A stretch of 45,353 nucleotides of DNA from Blastocatellia bacterium (GCA_013697915.1 JACCVY010000020.1:1-45353), one strand, 5' to 3'. Positions 8,556-16,189 are shown, counted from the first letter of the stretch. The notes: generated by a model not told the origin, from the sequence alone. Made by a program: numbers and translations.

Positions 8556-10448
8556 ATGAATAAGACGTTTTTAAGATATAAGCATCTGCTGTTAACAATG
8601 GCGCTGGCTCTTACTTTTCCACTGAGTGAGATCGCAATTGCCCAACATGAGGGCCATGACATGTCCAACATGCCGGGCATGAGCAAACCCAAACCAAAGT
8701 CCAAAGCGAAGGCAAGAAGAAAGGTGTCCGCGAGAAAGCGGAAACCCGCAGCGCGCAGGATGCAGCCGGCAAAGAAGCATGACATGAGCAACATGCCGGG
8801 CATGCAGATGCCGGCGAGTTCACCCTCACCCAATCCGCAAGCGTCGCGGCATCAGATGGACATGAACATGCCGGGCATGCAGATGCCGGCGAGTTCAGCA
8901 TCACCCAATCCGCAAGCGTCGCCTCACCAAATGGACATGAACATGCCGGGCATGCAAATGCCGGCCAGTTCACCTTCTCCAAATCCACAAGCGTCGTCGC
9001 ATCAGATGGACATGAACATGCCGATGTCGACGGCGAGTCCATCATCGGGAGCAACTCATACGCACGCAGAGCAACCCGGCGCGATGGGCAACATGGACAT
9101 GGGTGTTCCGAAGAAGGGCCAGCCTGGAAGCGACTCAATGAAGGACATGGAAGGAATGCCGGGCATGGGGTCGATGAACATGGGGCCCTTGATGGTTATG
9201 AACGGCAATGATATGGCGATACGCGTTGGTTCGAGCGATACAAATCTTATGTCGATGGGCGCGCTGGGTTCAGGAACTACTTGGCAGCCGGCTTCCGGGC
9301 CAATGCATATGATCCATAAGCAGGCGAGTGACTGGCTGTTGATGTTTCACTACAACGCGGTCGTCGGCGTCAATTCGCAGGGTGGAGCAAGAGGTGTGAC
9401 CAAGTTGGAGTCCTCAAACTGGTTCATGCCGATGGCGTATCACAAGTTCGGCAAGGGAACTTTGCAACTACGCGGGATGTTCAGCTTTGAGCCTTTTACG
9501 TTTCCGCCCGGCGGCTCTCCGCTGCTATTTCAAACCGGCGAGACCTACAAAGGTCAGCCGCTAATTGATAAGCAGCATCCGCACGATTTGTTTATGGAAT
9601 TGTCTGCGCAGTACACGCATCCGTTGGGTGAGCGTGGAACCTGGTTCACCTATTTTGGTTATCCCGGCGAACCCGCGTTGGGACCGGTTGCGTTCATGCA
9701 TCGCATGTCCGCGTCCGAGAATCCCTCAGCGACGCTGGCGCATCACCTCCAGGATTCAACGCACATCTCTTTTGGCGTGTTGACCACTGGCTTTACCTAT
9801 CGCTGGATCAAACTGGAGGGTTCGGTCTTTAACGGACGTGAGCCGGATGAAAATCGTTATAACTTCGATGCGCACAAATGGAACTCGCGCGCGGCGCGCA
9901 TCTCGATCATGCCCAATCAGAACTGGGTCATACAAACGTCCTACGGTTTCCTGCGGAGTCCTGAGGCTTCGGAACCCGACACAGACATCCGACGCGCAAC
10001 GGCTTCGGTGCAATACAACAGACCGCTCAAGCGCGGCAACTGGGCATCGGCTTTTATTTGGGGCCGCAATCACACCAGCAGTCCAGACGAGACGCATAAC
10101 CTGAACGGCTATACGTTTGAGTCCACCGTTAATTTTCTTGATAAGAACTATCTCTACACCCGTCTGGAATTGGTGGACAAGAACGAGCTGCTGCGCGCTG
10201 TGGATCGGGCGCGTTTAGGAATTACCGACGATCATCCCTCGTTCCGCATCGGCGCCTACACCTTCGGCAGTGCGCGCGATTTGTTTACCAGCGAAAAGAT
10301 ATCGCTGGCCGTTGGCAGCGATCTTACTTTCTATTCAAAACCGGCGGTGCTCGATCAGCTTTATGGCAACAATCCCGTTTCGTGGAAGCTGTTCTTCCGC
10401 ATTCGCCCAGGCAAGATGGATATGGGCAGCATGCATGGTAAGCACTAA
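8556..10448 (+). CDS. Met/His-rich outer-membrane-type beta-barrel protein
   Basis: 630 residues from the ATG just after the hairpin. An upstream in-frame GTG lies inside the hairpin stem and is unlikely. Signal peptide (about 1-29, ending SEIAIAQ), then HEGHDMSNMPGM and a Lys/Arg-rich stretch, then tandem 25-residue units HQMDMNMPGMQMPASS.. and further Met-rich blocks to about residue 220. The remaining 400 residues alternate aromatic and polar residues with many short strands, typical of an outer membrane barrel (for example FHYNAVVGVNSQGG and NGYTFESTVNF). The Met/His head would bind Cu(I)/Ag(I) in the periplasm or at the surface. The barrel family is not one I can name; CopB/PcoB-like is possible but unproven. 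Confidence 0.75.
   Translation: MNKTFLRYKHLLLTMALALTFPLSEIAIAQHEGHDMSNMPGMSKPKPKSKAKARRKVSARKRKPAARRMQPAKKHDMSNMPGMQMPASSPSPNPQASRHQMDMNMPGMQMPASSASPNPQASPHQMDMNMPGMQMPASSPSPNPQASSHQMDMNMPMSTASPSSGATHTHAEQPGAMGNMDMGVPKKGQPGSDSMKDMEGMPGMGSMNMGPLMVMNGNDMAIRVGSSDTNLMSMGALGSGTTWQPASGPMHMIHKQASDWLLMFHYNAVVGVNSQGGARGVTKLESSNWFMPMAYHKFGKGTLQLRGMFSFEPFTFPPGGSPLLFQTGETYKGQPLIDKQHPHDLFMELSAQYTHPLGERGTWFTYFGYPGEPALGPVAFMHRMSASENPSATLAHHLQDSTHISFGVLTTGFTYRWIKLEGSVFNGREPDENRYNFDAHKWNSRAARISIMPNQNWVIQTSYGFLRSPEASEPDTDIRRATASVQYNRPLKRGNWASAFIWGRNHTSSPDETHNLNGYTFESTVNFLDKNYLYTRLELVDKNELLRAVDRARLGITDDHPSFRIGAYTFGSARDLFTSEKISLAVGSDLTFYSKPAVLDQLYGNNPVSWKLFFRIRPGKMDMGSMHGKH
8778..9026 (+). repeat. Coding tandem repeat, 75-bp units
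   Basis: Units begin at 8778 (72 bp), 8850 (75 bp), 8925 (75 bp) and 9000 (partial, 27 bp). Each encodes H-x-M-D-M-N-M-P-G-M-Q-M-P plus a Ser/Pro/Asn/Gln spacer. The DNA units are close copies, so copy number probably varies between strains. Confidence 0.9.
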
Positions 10449-10476
10449 CTCTTAAGTCGAAGAAGGAGAATTGAAT

Positions 10477-10989
10477 ATGGTCCAAAGTAAGTTACACAGG
10501 GTGTTGGCGGTTCTTGTTTTTGTTTCGAGCGCATTGTTCGCAACCGAAGTATTAGGCCAAACAAATGACGAAGCTGCCTTGCGCGATGTGTTACTGCGCA
10601 GCGCCTCGAGCTTCGCGAAAAATGATCTGGCCGAGGCCAGGAAGGTTTGGGCGACCGATGAATCGCTAACAATCTTTGAAAGCGGTCACGCAAACTACGG
10701 CTGGGCCGATTATCGGGATAATCATCTGGTTCCGGAAATGGGTGAGATGAAGAACACGAAGTATGGCTTTAGCGACATCCGTATTCACCTTGCGGGCAAG
10801 ACCGCCTGGGCCACCTTCAAATACAGCATTGAGGCGGACGTAAAAGAAAACGGAAAGCCGCGGCACGTCGACGGCGCCGGTTTGGGCACTGCGATTCTTG
10901 AAAAACGCACTGATGGCTGGCGCATTGTGCACTGGCACTCGAGCGCGCCTCGTCGCGCACCGGCCGCGGCCCCGGTGAAAAAGCCCTGA
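10477..10989 (+). CDS. Exported SnoaL/DUF4440-like (NTF2-fold) protein
   Basis: 170 residues. The ATG is chosen over an upstream TTG because AAGGAG lies 8 nt before the ATG but only 2 nt before the TTG. A signal peptide (hydrophobic 8-25, ending EVLGQ) precedes a single NTF2-like domain of the DUF4440/SgcJ type: helix AALRDVLLRSASSFAKND, then a cone-shaped sheet ending TDGWRIVHWHSS. Proteins of this fold bind small molecules and are often non-catalytic. It sits between the Met-rich barrel and the CDF genes, 28 nt after the former, so it is probably co-transcribed in the metal island. Confidence 0.8.
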   Translation: MVQSKLHRVLAVLVFVSSALFATEVLGQTNDEAALRDVLLRSASSFAKNDLAEARKVWATDESLTIFESGHANYGWADYRDNHLVPEMGEMKNTKYGFSDIRIHLAGKTAWATFKYSIEADVKENGKPRHVDGAGLGTAILEKRTDGWRIVHWHSSAPRRAPAAAPVKKP

Positions 10990-10992
10990 TGC

Positions 10993-11971
10993 ATGGAACA
11001 AAAATCCCCAAAACTGAAAACAAAAGCGTGCGCCATGGGTCATAGCCATGATCACGACGCATCACCGACTGGGCGGCGGTTGCTCTTATCAGTCGGCATT
11101 ACTCTCGCATTTGTGATTGGCGAGGCTGCAGCCGGCTACTTCTCAAACTCTCTATCGTTGCTATCGGACGCGGGGCACAACTTTCGCTGACGCTCTGGCC
11201 CTCGTTTTGTCCTGGTACGCCATTTGGATTGCGCAAAAGCCCTCAACGGCACAGCGGACCTTTGGCTATCACCGCGTTGGCATCATCGCCGCTTTAGTTA
11301 ATGCTGTCTCTCTCGTGGTGATTGCGCTGCTCATTTTCTGGGAAGCATTCTCTCGGCTCCGTCACCCTGAGCCCGTGCAAAGCACGCCGATGATCGTGGT
11401 TGCGCTGATAGCGATCCTGATGAACACGGTGATCAGTTTTTGGTTACGGAGCGCGGCCAAGAAGGACTTGAATGTACGCAGCGCTTACATGCACATGCTC
11501 GGAGACGCCATCTCAGCGGCGGGCGTGGTTGCAGCCGGGGTCGTCGTTGCTTTTACCGGAGCATCAATTGCCGACCCAATCGTTTCTATCTTGATTGGCA
11601 TCCTAATCCTGTGGAGCTCGTGGGGAATTCTTAAAGAATCGGTTAACGTCCTCCTGGAAGCGATTCCGGAAGGGATGGACATGGAGCAGGTAGAGCGGAC
11701 AATAGGCGACGTGCGTGGCGTGCGAGCAGTTCACGATCTACACGTCTGGACGGTGGGGTCGGGAATGGTTTGTGGTAGTTGTCATATTATGGTTGATGAA
11801 CAGAGCGTGCGCAGTGGCGAAAACGTCCTGCGGGCTGTGACCGAAAAACTTGAGCATCGCTTCGGTATCGCCCATACCACGATCCAGGTCGAGGTTGAGG
11901 GCTGCGAGCCAAATGATATGTACTGCATAAAGAGAGCGGCGGAGCGTGCAGGTGAGCACGATCAGCATTAG
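10993..11971 (+). pseudogene. CDF cation efflux (CzcD-like) gene with a frameshift
   Basis: Two frames together encode one cation diffusion facilitator. Frame one gives the His-rich start MGHSHDHD and the first membrane segments up to SLLSDAGHNF, then hits TGA at 11188-11190. The remainder continues in the +1 frame from ADALALVLSWYAI to the C-terminal cytoplasmic domain and the end, FGYHRVGIIAALVNA included. Removing one C after the TTT at about 11184-11187 restores the family sequence GHNFADALAL. Either the gene is a recent pseudogene, the base is a sequencing error, or a +1 slip occurs. The rest of both frames is undamaged. Start may be 10993 or the ATG at 11035; the latter gives the typical CDF N-terminus. 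Confidence 0.85.
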
Positions 11972-12017
11972 TTCCCGTCGGCAGCTCTCGATGAACTAAC
12001 CGACAGGTAGAGAGATC

Positions 12018-13124
12018 ATGTCTGAGCGTAAAGATCCACACGAAGGGCACTCGCACCCCAGCGGGCACGCGCATGGAGAACACCGCGCCCATGAAGGTGA
12101 ACACTCACCTGAGAAGACTGCTAATACGCACAGCGACCATGAACACGATCACGGAGGCGGGTCTCACGGACACGTACACGGCACGATTGACCCGTCTATT
12201 ACAGCGAGTGATAGAGGTTTGTGGGCGGTTAAGTGGTCTTTCGTCGGGCTGTTTTTTACCACACTCATCCAGATTGTAATTTTCTATTTTTCGGGGAGTA
12301 TCGCACTCCTCGCTGACGCCATACACAATTTAGGGGATGCTGCGACCGCCATCCCGCTTGGGATCGCTTTCATTTTGGCGAAGCGAAAACCGAGCAAACG
12401 ATTTACCTACGGCTACGGGCGCGTTGAAGATTTGGCAGGCTTAGCTGTTGTGCTCACTATCCTGGCGAGCGCGGCCTTTGCCGGTTATGAATCCATCAAC
12501 CGATTCTTTCACCATAAACCCGTTGGCTACTTGTGGGCTGTGGCGATCGGCTCAATCGTCGGCTTTATTGGGAACGAAAGCGTCGCCGTGTTTCGGATCA
12601 AGGTTGGCAAGGAAATGGGCAGTGCCGCCCTAATCGCTGACGGTTACCACGCGCGCACGGATGGGATTGTCAGTCTCGCTGTCCTCGTTAGTGCTGCCGG
12701 TGTTTACTTAGGCTATCCGCTGGCGGATCCGATTATCGGCATTTTGATGACTATCCTTATTCTAAGGATCGTTTGGGAGTCTGCTGCCGCAGTTTTCACG
12801 CGCATCCTCGACGGCGTTGACCCGGAGGTGCCGGACAAGATTCGGGAGCAGGCGAAACAAACGAGAGGAGTGGAAGATGTTAGTGAGGTGCGGGTCCGCT
12901 GGCTGGGCCACAGGATGCACGCCGAACTTAACCTCGCGGTGAATCAGCGCTTATCAGTTGAAGACGGTCACAATATTGCCAACCAGGTGCGGCACGACCT
13001 TCTGCACAATCTCCAGTTTCTTTCAGGCGTCACCATTCATGTTGACCCGACTAATGCCTCGGGCGAAAAACACCACGAAATCGCCGAGCATACGCACGAC
13101 GGCGAGCCTGCGCACTCACACTAA
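12018..13124 (+). CDS. CDF-family divalent cation efflux transporter, His-rich N-terminus
   Basis: 368 residues. The first 55 residues are loaded with His (GHSHPSGHAHGEH, HSDHEHDHGGG), followed by six predicted membrane helices. The metal-site motifs LADAIHNLGDA (H-x-x-x-D) in TM2 and ADGYHARTDG (H-x-x-x-D) in TM5 identify a proton-coupled Zn/Co/Cd exporter. A cytoplasmic ferredoxin-like domain and a second His-rich tail (HTHDGEPAHSH) follow. A GGTAGAGAG ribosome binding site precedes the ATG. It directly follows the frameshifted CDF, so it may be the working copy of that function. Confidence 0.93.
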   Translation: MSERKDPHEGHSHPSGHAHGEHRAHEGEHSPEKTANTHSDHEHDHGGGSHGHVHGTIDPSITASDRGLWAVKWSFVGLFFTTLIQIVIFYFSGSIALLADAIHNLGDAATAIPLGIAFILAKRKPSKRFTYGYGRVEDLAGLAVVLTILASAAFAGYESINRFFHHKPVGYLWAVAIGSIVGFIGNESVAVFRIKVGKEMGSAALIADGYHARTDGIVSLAVLVSAAGVYLGYPLADPIIGILMTILILRIVWESAAAVFTRILDGVDPEVPDKIREQAKQTRGVEDVSEVRVRWLGHRMHAELNLAVNQRLSVEDGHNIANQVRHDLLHNLQFLSGVTIHVDPTNASGEKHHEIAEHTHDGEPAHSH

Positions 13125-13171
13125 TATTCATATCCAAAAAAAGGCAGAGGGCCGAGAGTTAATTAGAAACA

Positions 13172-13828
13172 ATGAGTCAAATCAATCAGATTGTAGATGT
13201 GAACCGCGCTCAACTTGTCGGTCGAGGCCGCAAGCTTGAGTATTTCACGATTGCCTACAACAGCCTCGAAGGACTAATCGCTATCATCGCTGGCCTGATG
13301 GCCGGTAGCATTGCGCTGGTCGGTTTTGGGTTCGATAGCCTTATCGAAGTCACGTCTGGTGCGGCCCTGGTTTGGCGTCTCCATTCTGATGCAGACGAAT
13401 CACAACGGGAACGGGTCGAAGCAATCACGCTTCGGATTGTGGGTGTCTGTTTCCTTGTGCTGGCTGCTTATGTCAGCTACGACTCAATCAAGTCACTGAT
13501 ATGGCGCGAAGAGCCGCACGAGAGCATTCCCGGTATTATTCTGGCTATCGCTTCGCTGATCGTCATGCCACTACTTGTTCGCGCCAAGAGGAAGGTGGCC
13601 CGGGGCATCAAGAGTCGCGCCCTCATGGCTGACTCAAAACAAACCGAGCTTTGTACTTATCTTTCGGCCATTCTGCTTGCCGGTCTCTTACTGAATGCGC
13701 TGCTTGGCTGGTGGTGGGCCGATCCGGTTGCCGCGCTTGTCATGGTTCCAATAATCATCAAGGAGGGTATCGAGGGCCTCCGGGGCGAGAGCTGCTGTGA
13801 CGACGGCTGCGAGCCATCTGCGTCCTGA
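13172..13828 (+). CDS. CDF-superfamily (TMEM163-like) cation transporter
   Basis: 218 residues with about six membrane helices and no His-rich loop. The TM2 motif is GFGFDSLIEVTSG and the TM5 motif ADSKQTELCTY, as in the shorter CDF relatives in which D-x-x-x-E and D-x-x-x-E replace the usual H-x-x-x-D pairs. The C-terminus carries CCDDGCEPSAS, a Cys cluster suited to soft metals. It lies 47 nt after the His-rich CDF and immediately before the MerR operator, which points to regulation with heavy metals. Substrate could be Zn, Pb or Hg; the sequence does not decide. Confidence 0.8.
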   Translation: MSQINQIVDVNRAQLVGRGRKLEYFTIAYNSLEGLIAIIAGLMAGSIALVGFGFDSLIEVTSGAALVWRLHSDADESQRERVEAITLRIVGVCFLVLAAYVSYDSIKSLIWREEPHESIPGIILAIASLIVMPLLVRAKRKVARGIKSRALMADSKQTELCTYLSAILLAGLLLNALLGWWWADPVAALVMVPIIIKEGIEGLRGESCCDDGCEPSAS

Positions 13829-13922
13829 CATTGATCTTTATCGTTCTCATCCTTCCGCGCCTATCAAGCCAAGCCATAGCGAACCGGAAATACCCGCAAA
13901 ACTCAGCACTCCGCATACGGAC
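13829..13922. other. Short intergenic stretch before merR operator
   Basis: No gene or repeat is recognisable. It holds only the region upstream of the MerR-type promoter. Confidence 0.3.
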
Positions 13923-13954
13923 TTGACTGTGTACCTAAGTACAGGGTGTAGAGT
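13923..13954 (+). promoter_or_regulatory. MerR-type promoter/operator with 20-bp spacer
   Basis: A -35 element TTGACT (13923-13928) and a -10 element TAGAGT (13949-13954) are separated by 20 bp instead of 17, the hallmark of promoters activated by DNA-distorting MerR regulators. The spacer carries the dyad GTAC-CTAA-GTAC (13931-13942) centred between the elements, closely similar to mer operators, which contain GTAC-x4-GTAC. Transcription would start about 7 nt after the -10, that is within 1-3 nt of the merR ATG at 13963, so the message would be nearly leaderless. Confidence 0.85.
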
Positions 13955-13962
13955 GTCCACAG

Positions 13963-14385
13963 ATGAATAAGACCGGGCAGATTAGTACGAGTGAGTTAGC
14001 GAAACGCGGGGGCGTAAATCTCGAAACCATTCGTTATTACGAACGCACGGGACTGCTGGCAAAGCCGCCACGTTCCGCGGCTGGCTATAGACAGTTTTCA
14101 CCGGAGAGTGTGCGTCGTGTTCGATTCATCAAGCGGGCACAGGAGCTGGGCTTCTCGCTAAAGGAGATCAAGGAACTCCTCGCTTTGCGGATTGCGCCAG
14201 GCAGCACGCGAGCGGATGTGCGCAAGCGGGCGGAGGCAAAGATTGCCGACATCGAAGGGAAGATCGAACACTTGCGCGCGATGAAGAAAACTCTCGTTCG
14301 GCTGAGCGAAACCTGTTGTGGCAGTGGGCCGGCTAGCGACTGCCCGATACTTGAAAGTTTAAGTTTAGATGAGAAGGAGAAATAG
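13963..14385 (+). CDS. MerR-family heavy-metal-responsive regulator
   Basis: 140 residues. The N-terminal winged helix-turn-helix (STSELAKRGGVNLETIRYYER) and wing SAAGYRQFS are typical, followed by the dimerisation helix and a C-terminal metal loop C118-C119-G-S-G-P-A-S-D-C127. This CCG...C loop resembles ZntR and MerR, but the first metal-binding Cys found in both (MerR C82) is absent here; the matching region reads PGSTRADV. So the site may use only the C-terminal loop and differ in metal choice. The gene is transcribed from its own operator and ends 2 nt before the thioredoxin-like gene, so it is self-regulated. Hg(II), Zn or Pb sensing are all possible; the neighbouring MerB-like gene favours mercury. 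Confidence 0.9.
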   Translation: MNKTGQISTSELAKRGGVNLETIRYYERTGLLAKPPRSAAGYRQFSPESVRRVRFIKRAQELGFSLKEIKELLALRIAPGSTRADVRKRAEAKIADIEGKIEHLRAMKKTLVRLSETCCGSGPASDCPILESLSLDEKEK

Positions 14386-14387
14386 TT

Positions 14388-14663
14388 ATGGCAAAGAAAC
14401 AGAAACGTCAAATCGAAATCTTTAGCGCTGGTTGCTCGAACTGCAAGGAGACAATTGAGTTAGTTCAAAGTCTCGCTTGCGACTCGTGCGACATCAAAGT
14501 CCACGACATGAACGCGCGCGGTGTGGCTGCGAAAGCCAGGAAGTACGGCGTGCAAAGGGTGCCGGCAATCGTAATCGACGGGAAGCTCGCGGCCTGCTGC
14601 GCCAATCGCGGCGTCGACGCAGAGGTGCTTCGCTCAGCCGGTGTGGGCGCACAAATAGCCTAG
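14388..14663 (+). CDS. Thioredoxin/glutaredoxin-like small protein
   Basis: 91 residues of thioredoxin fold: IEIFSAGCSNCKET with the active pair C16-S-N-C19, a second pair C31-D-S-C34, a cis-Pro loop VQRVPAIVIDGK and a C-terminal CCAN. No signal peptide, so cytoplasmic. The AAGGAG ribosome binding site lies inside the end of merR and the genes are 2 nt apart, so it is in the MerR-controlled transcript. It probably exchanges thiols with, or carries, soft metal ions such as Hg(II); the paired Cys are suited to that. The exact partner is not known. Confidence 0.85.
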   Translation: MAKKQKRQIEIFSAGCSNCKETIELVQSLACDSCDIKVHDMNARGVAAKARKYGVQRVPAIVIDGKLAACCANRGVDAEVLRSAGVGAQIA

Positions 14664-14822
14664 GCGGTTCTCGCTTGCTTGGTAAGCCTTCTTAGTTTAT
14701 CACGCAGTAAAGCAGGTTTGTGCGGTGAAATATTCAAATCTTGGATTTCTGTTGAATCCGGACTCTGCGAGTTTTGATTCCCTCAAGGGCAAGTAAGGGC
14801 TATCTAAGGAAGGACCTGAAGT

Positions 14823-15329
14823 ATGCGAGTACTGGTACTAATTTGTTTCCTGTTTGCCCCCGCGATTGCTCAGCAGCCTGTTCCTCTTAGGGAGTTTTCG
14901 CTACCCAAGCTTGATGGGCAAACGCTGCGTTCAGATGATCTCAAGGACCAAATCGTGGTGCTGGATTTCTGGGCCACCTGGTGCGAAAACTGCATCAGTG
15001 AAATTCCCGAATTCAACAAGCTGGAAACGGATTATTCGGCGCGCGGAGTTAGCGTGATCGGCTTGGCGGTACAGTCCGGGTGGGCCTCCGACATTCAGAA
15101 GTTTGTTAAGCAGTACAATATGCGTTACACCATACTGGTTGGGAATGACGATACGGTTTCTGATTTCGGGGTCATTAGTTTCCCCAATACTTACGTAGTT
15201 GGTCCCGGTTGGAAACTGTACAAGAAATATTCGGGCGTGTCTGAGACGAAAGCGACAGACATTCGACGAGACATCGAGACTCTCTTGAACGCGAAGCACT
15301 CAACGAAGAGGAGCGAAGGTCACCAATGA
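14823..15329 (+). CDS. Exported TlpA-like thioredoxin, coupled to the MerB-like selenoprotein
   Basis: 168 residues: signal peptide (about 1-17, ending APAIAQ), then an AhpC/TSA-type thioredoxin fold with FWATWC54-E-N-C57, the strand VSVIGLAVQS and the cis-Pro segment SFPNTYVV. GGAAGGA precedes the ATG. The stop codon overlaps the ATG of the next gene (ATGA, 15326-15329), which makes translational coupling likely. By inference it keeps the next protein's active-site selenols reduced outside the cytoplasm, since resolving a selenenylsulfide or diselenide needs such a reductant. This partnership is not proven. Confidence 0.88.
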   Translation: MRVLVLICFLFAPAIAQQPVPLREFSLPKLDGQTLRSDDLKDQIVVLDFWATWCENCISEIPEFNKLETDYSARGVSVIGLAVQSGWASDIQKFVKQYNMRYTILVGNDDTVSDFGVISFPNTYVVGPGWKLYKKYSGVSETKATDIRRDIETLLNAKHSTKRSEGHQ

Positions 15330-16189
15330 AGACTAAACCTTGGCTGCTGCCGTTGATGACGCTATTGCTGCTCGTAACCAACGCGAGCGCTGCAAAAGAT
15401 CAGGCTCAGCTCAATTCTCAAGAGCAAAAGGTCATCGATTACCTTGTGGAGGATTGGGGTGAAGACTATGGCGTCACCAGTGTCGATATCGCGATGAACG
15501 CGCTCAAAGTTGCGCCGTCAGACGAGACCCGTTTCCGCATCGGCAACTACATCAAAGCGCATCCGGAGCTGCATGAAGTCATTCGGCGCTGGGGTTGGGT
15601 AACGCTTGTGCTTACTCCCGATGAGAAATTGATCGCCCGCGCACTCATCAATGCCCAACGCGATAGTAGACCGGCACCATCGGTGTCTGAGTTAGCGAAG
15701 GCACTGTTCATTAAGGAATCTGGCATTAAGCGCGGGTTGGCAATGCTTGGTCGATACGAGATTTTGAAGAAAGACAGCAAGGCTGGCGGCGCAGGATATG
15801 CCGTGATGCCGCGCTATATAAAATGGGAGCCGCGCCTGGACTTTGTTTTTCATAAAGTGAGCCTGGACAACGGGCGGCAGTTCAACACGAATTGAGCGCT
15901 CGACTCGATGCTGCTGGTCAGCAGCAAATTCGCGAATGAGCGAGTCACGATCGAGGATTCCTCGCCCGAGAGCATGGCGCGTATTCGCCTCACCTTTGAT
16001 AAGGGCAAAGTCATATCTGAGGAACCAGCATCGACTGTTTTCTTTCTCGGCGGTGGTTGAGGGGTCATCAACTTCTTCAGGTCTGAAGAAGCACTAAATC
16101 AGTGGCTGATTCGATACCCCGAACTTAAGGACAAACCGCACGGAACAGTCGCAGACGCCTTAGAGAAAATTAAGAAGCGGAAGGAATAG
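15326..16189 (+). CDS. MerB-like organomercurial lyase with two selenocysteines (UGA at 15893 and 16058)
   Basis: 287 residues if both in-frame TGA codons are read as selenocysteine (U190 and U245); the stop is TAG. A signal peptide (about 1-23, ending NASA-A) precedes an extra helical segment (about 25-112), then a winged-helix-like part (116-170) and the MerB catalytic core. The first TGA gives N-U190-A-L-D193, matching MerB C96-A-L-D99. The second gives G-U245-G-V-I-N-F-F, matching C159-C-H-V-H-F-F, and is followed by an S-E-E-A-L-N-Q-W-L alkylmercury lyase tail. Spacing is 55 residues (63 in MerB). MerB cleaves C-Hg bonds by protonolysis with these three residues. Each TGA has a SECIS-like hairpin. 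AAGG lies 8 nt before the ATG. Conventional annotation would stop at residue 189. MerB's third Cys (C117) is not seen. Confidence 0.88.
15893..15926 (+). promoter_or_regulatory. Bacterial SECIS element 1 with its UGA
   Basis: UGA at 15893-15895; 20 nt later a GGTC apical loop (15916-15919) closed by a perfect 7-bp stem (TGCTGCT 15909-15915 with AGCAGCA 15920-15926). Bacterial SECIS hairpins recruit SelB-Sec-tRNA. The E. coli fdhF element has the same GGUC loop at 18 nt from its UGA. Confidence 0.85.
16058..16091 (+). promoter_or_regulatory. Bacterial SECIS element 2 with its UGA
   Basis: UGA at 16058-16060; 19 nt later a GGTC loop (16080-16083) closed by a perfect 8-bp stem (CTTCTTCA 16072-16079 with TGAAGAAG 16084-16091). 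Same loop and nearly the same spacing as element 1 but unrelated stem sequence, so the shape rather than the primary sequence is conserved, as expected for SECIS. Confidence 0.85.

Noticed and set aside
8778-9026. CRISPR array
   Set aside because: The repeats are 75-bp tandem coding units without spacers and lie inside an intact reading frame.
11188-11190. TGA in the CDF gene as a third selenocysteine codon
   Set aside because: The family sequence continues in the +1 frame, not in the same frame, and no GGTC hairpin follows at SECIS distance.
15326-15895. Gene ending at the first TGA (189 residues, hypothetical protein)
   Set aside because: The same frame continues past TGA with strong MerB similarity, the UGA falls on the catalytic Cys position, and a SECIS-like hairpin follows.
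15893-16060. Pseudogene with two nonsense mutations
   Set aside because: Decay would not be confined to the two catalytic codons, and each UGA has a matching GGTC hairpin at the right distance with the rest of the frame intact.
13963-16189. Complete mer operon
   Set aside because: No merA, merT or merP is recognised; only the regulator, a thioredoxin-like protein and the MerB-like gene are present.
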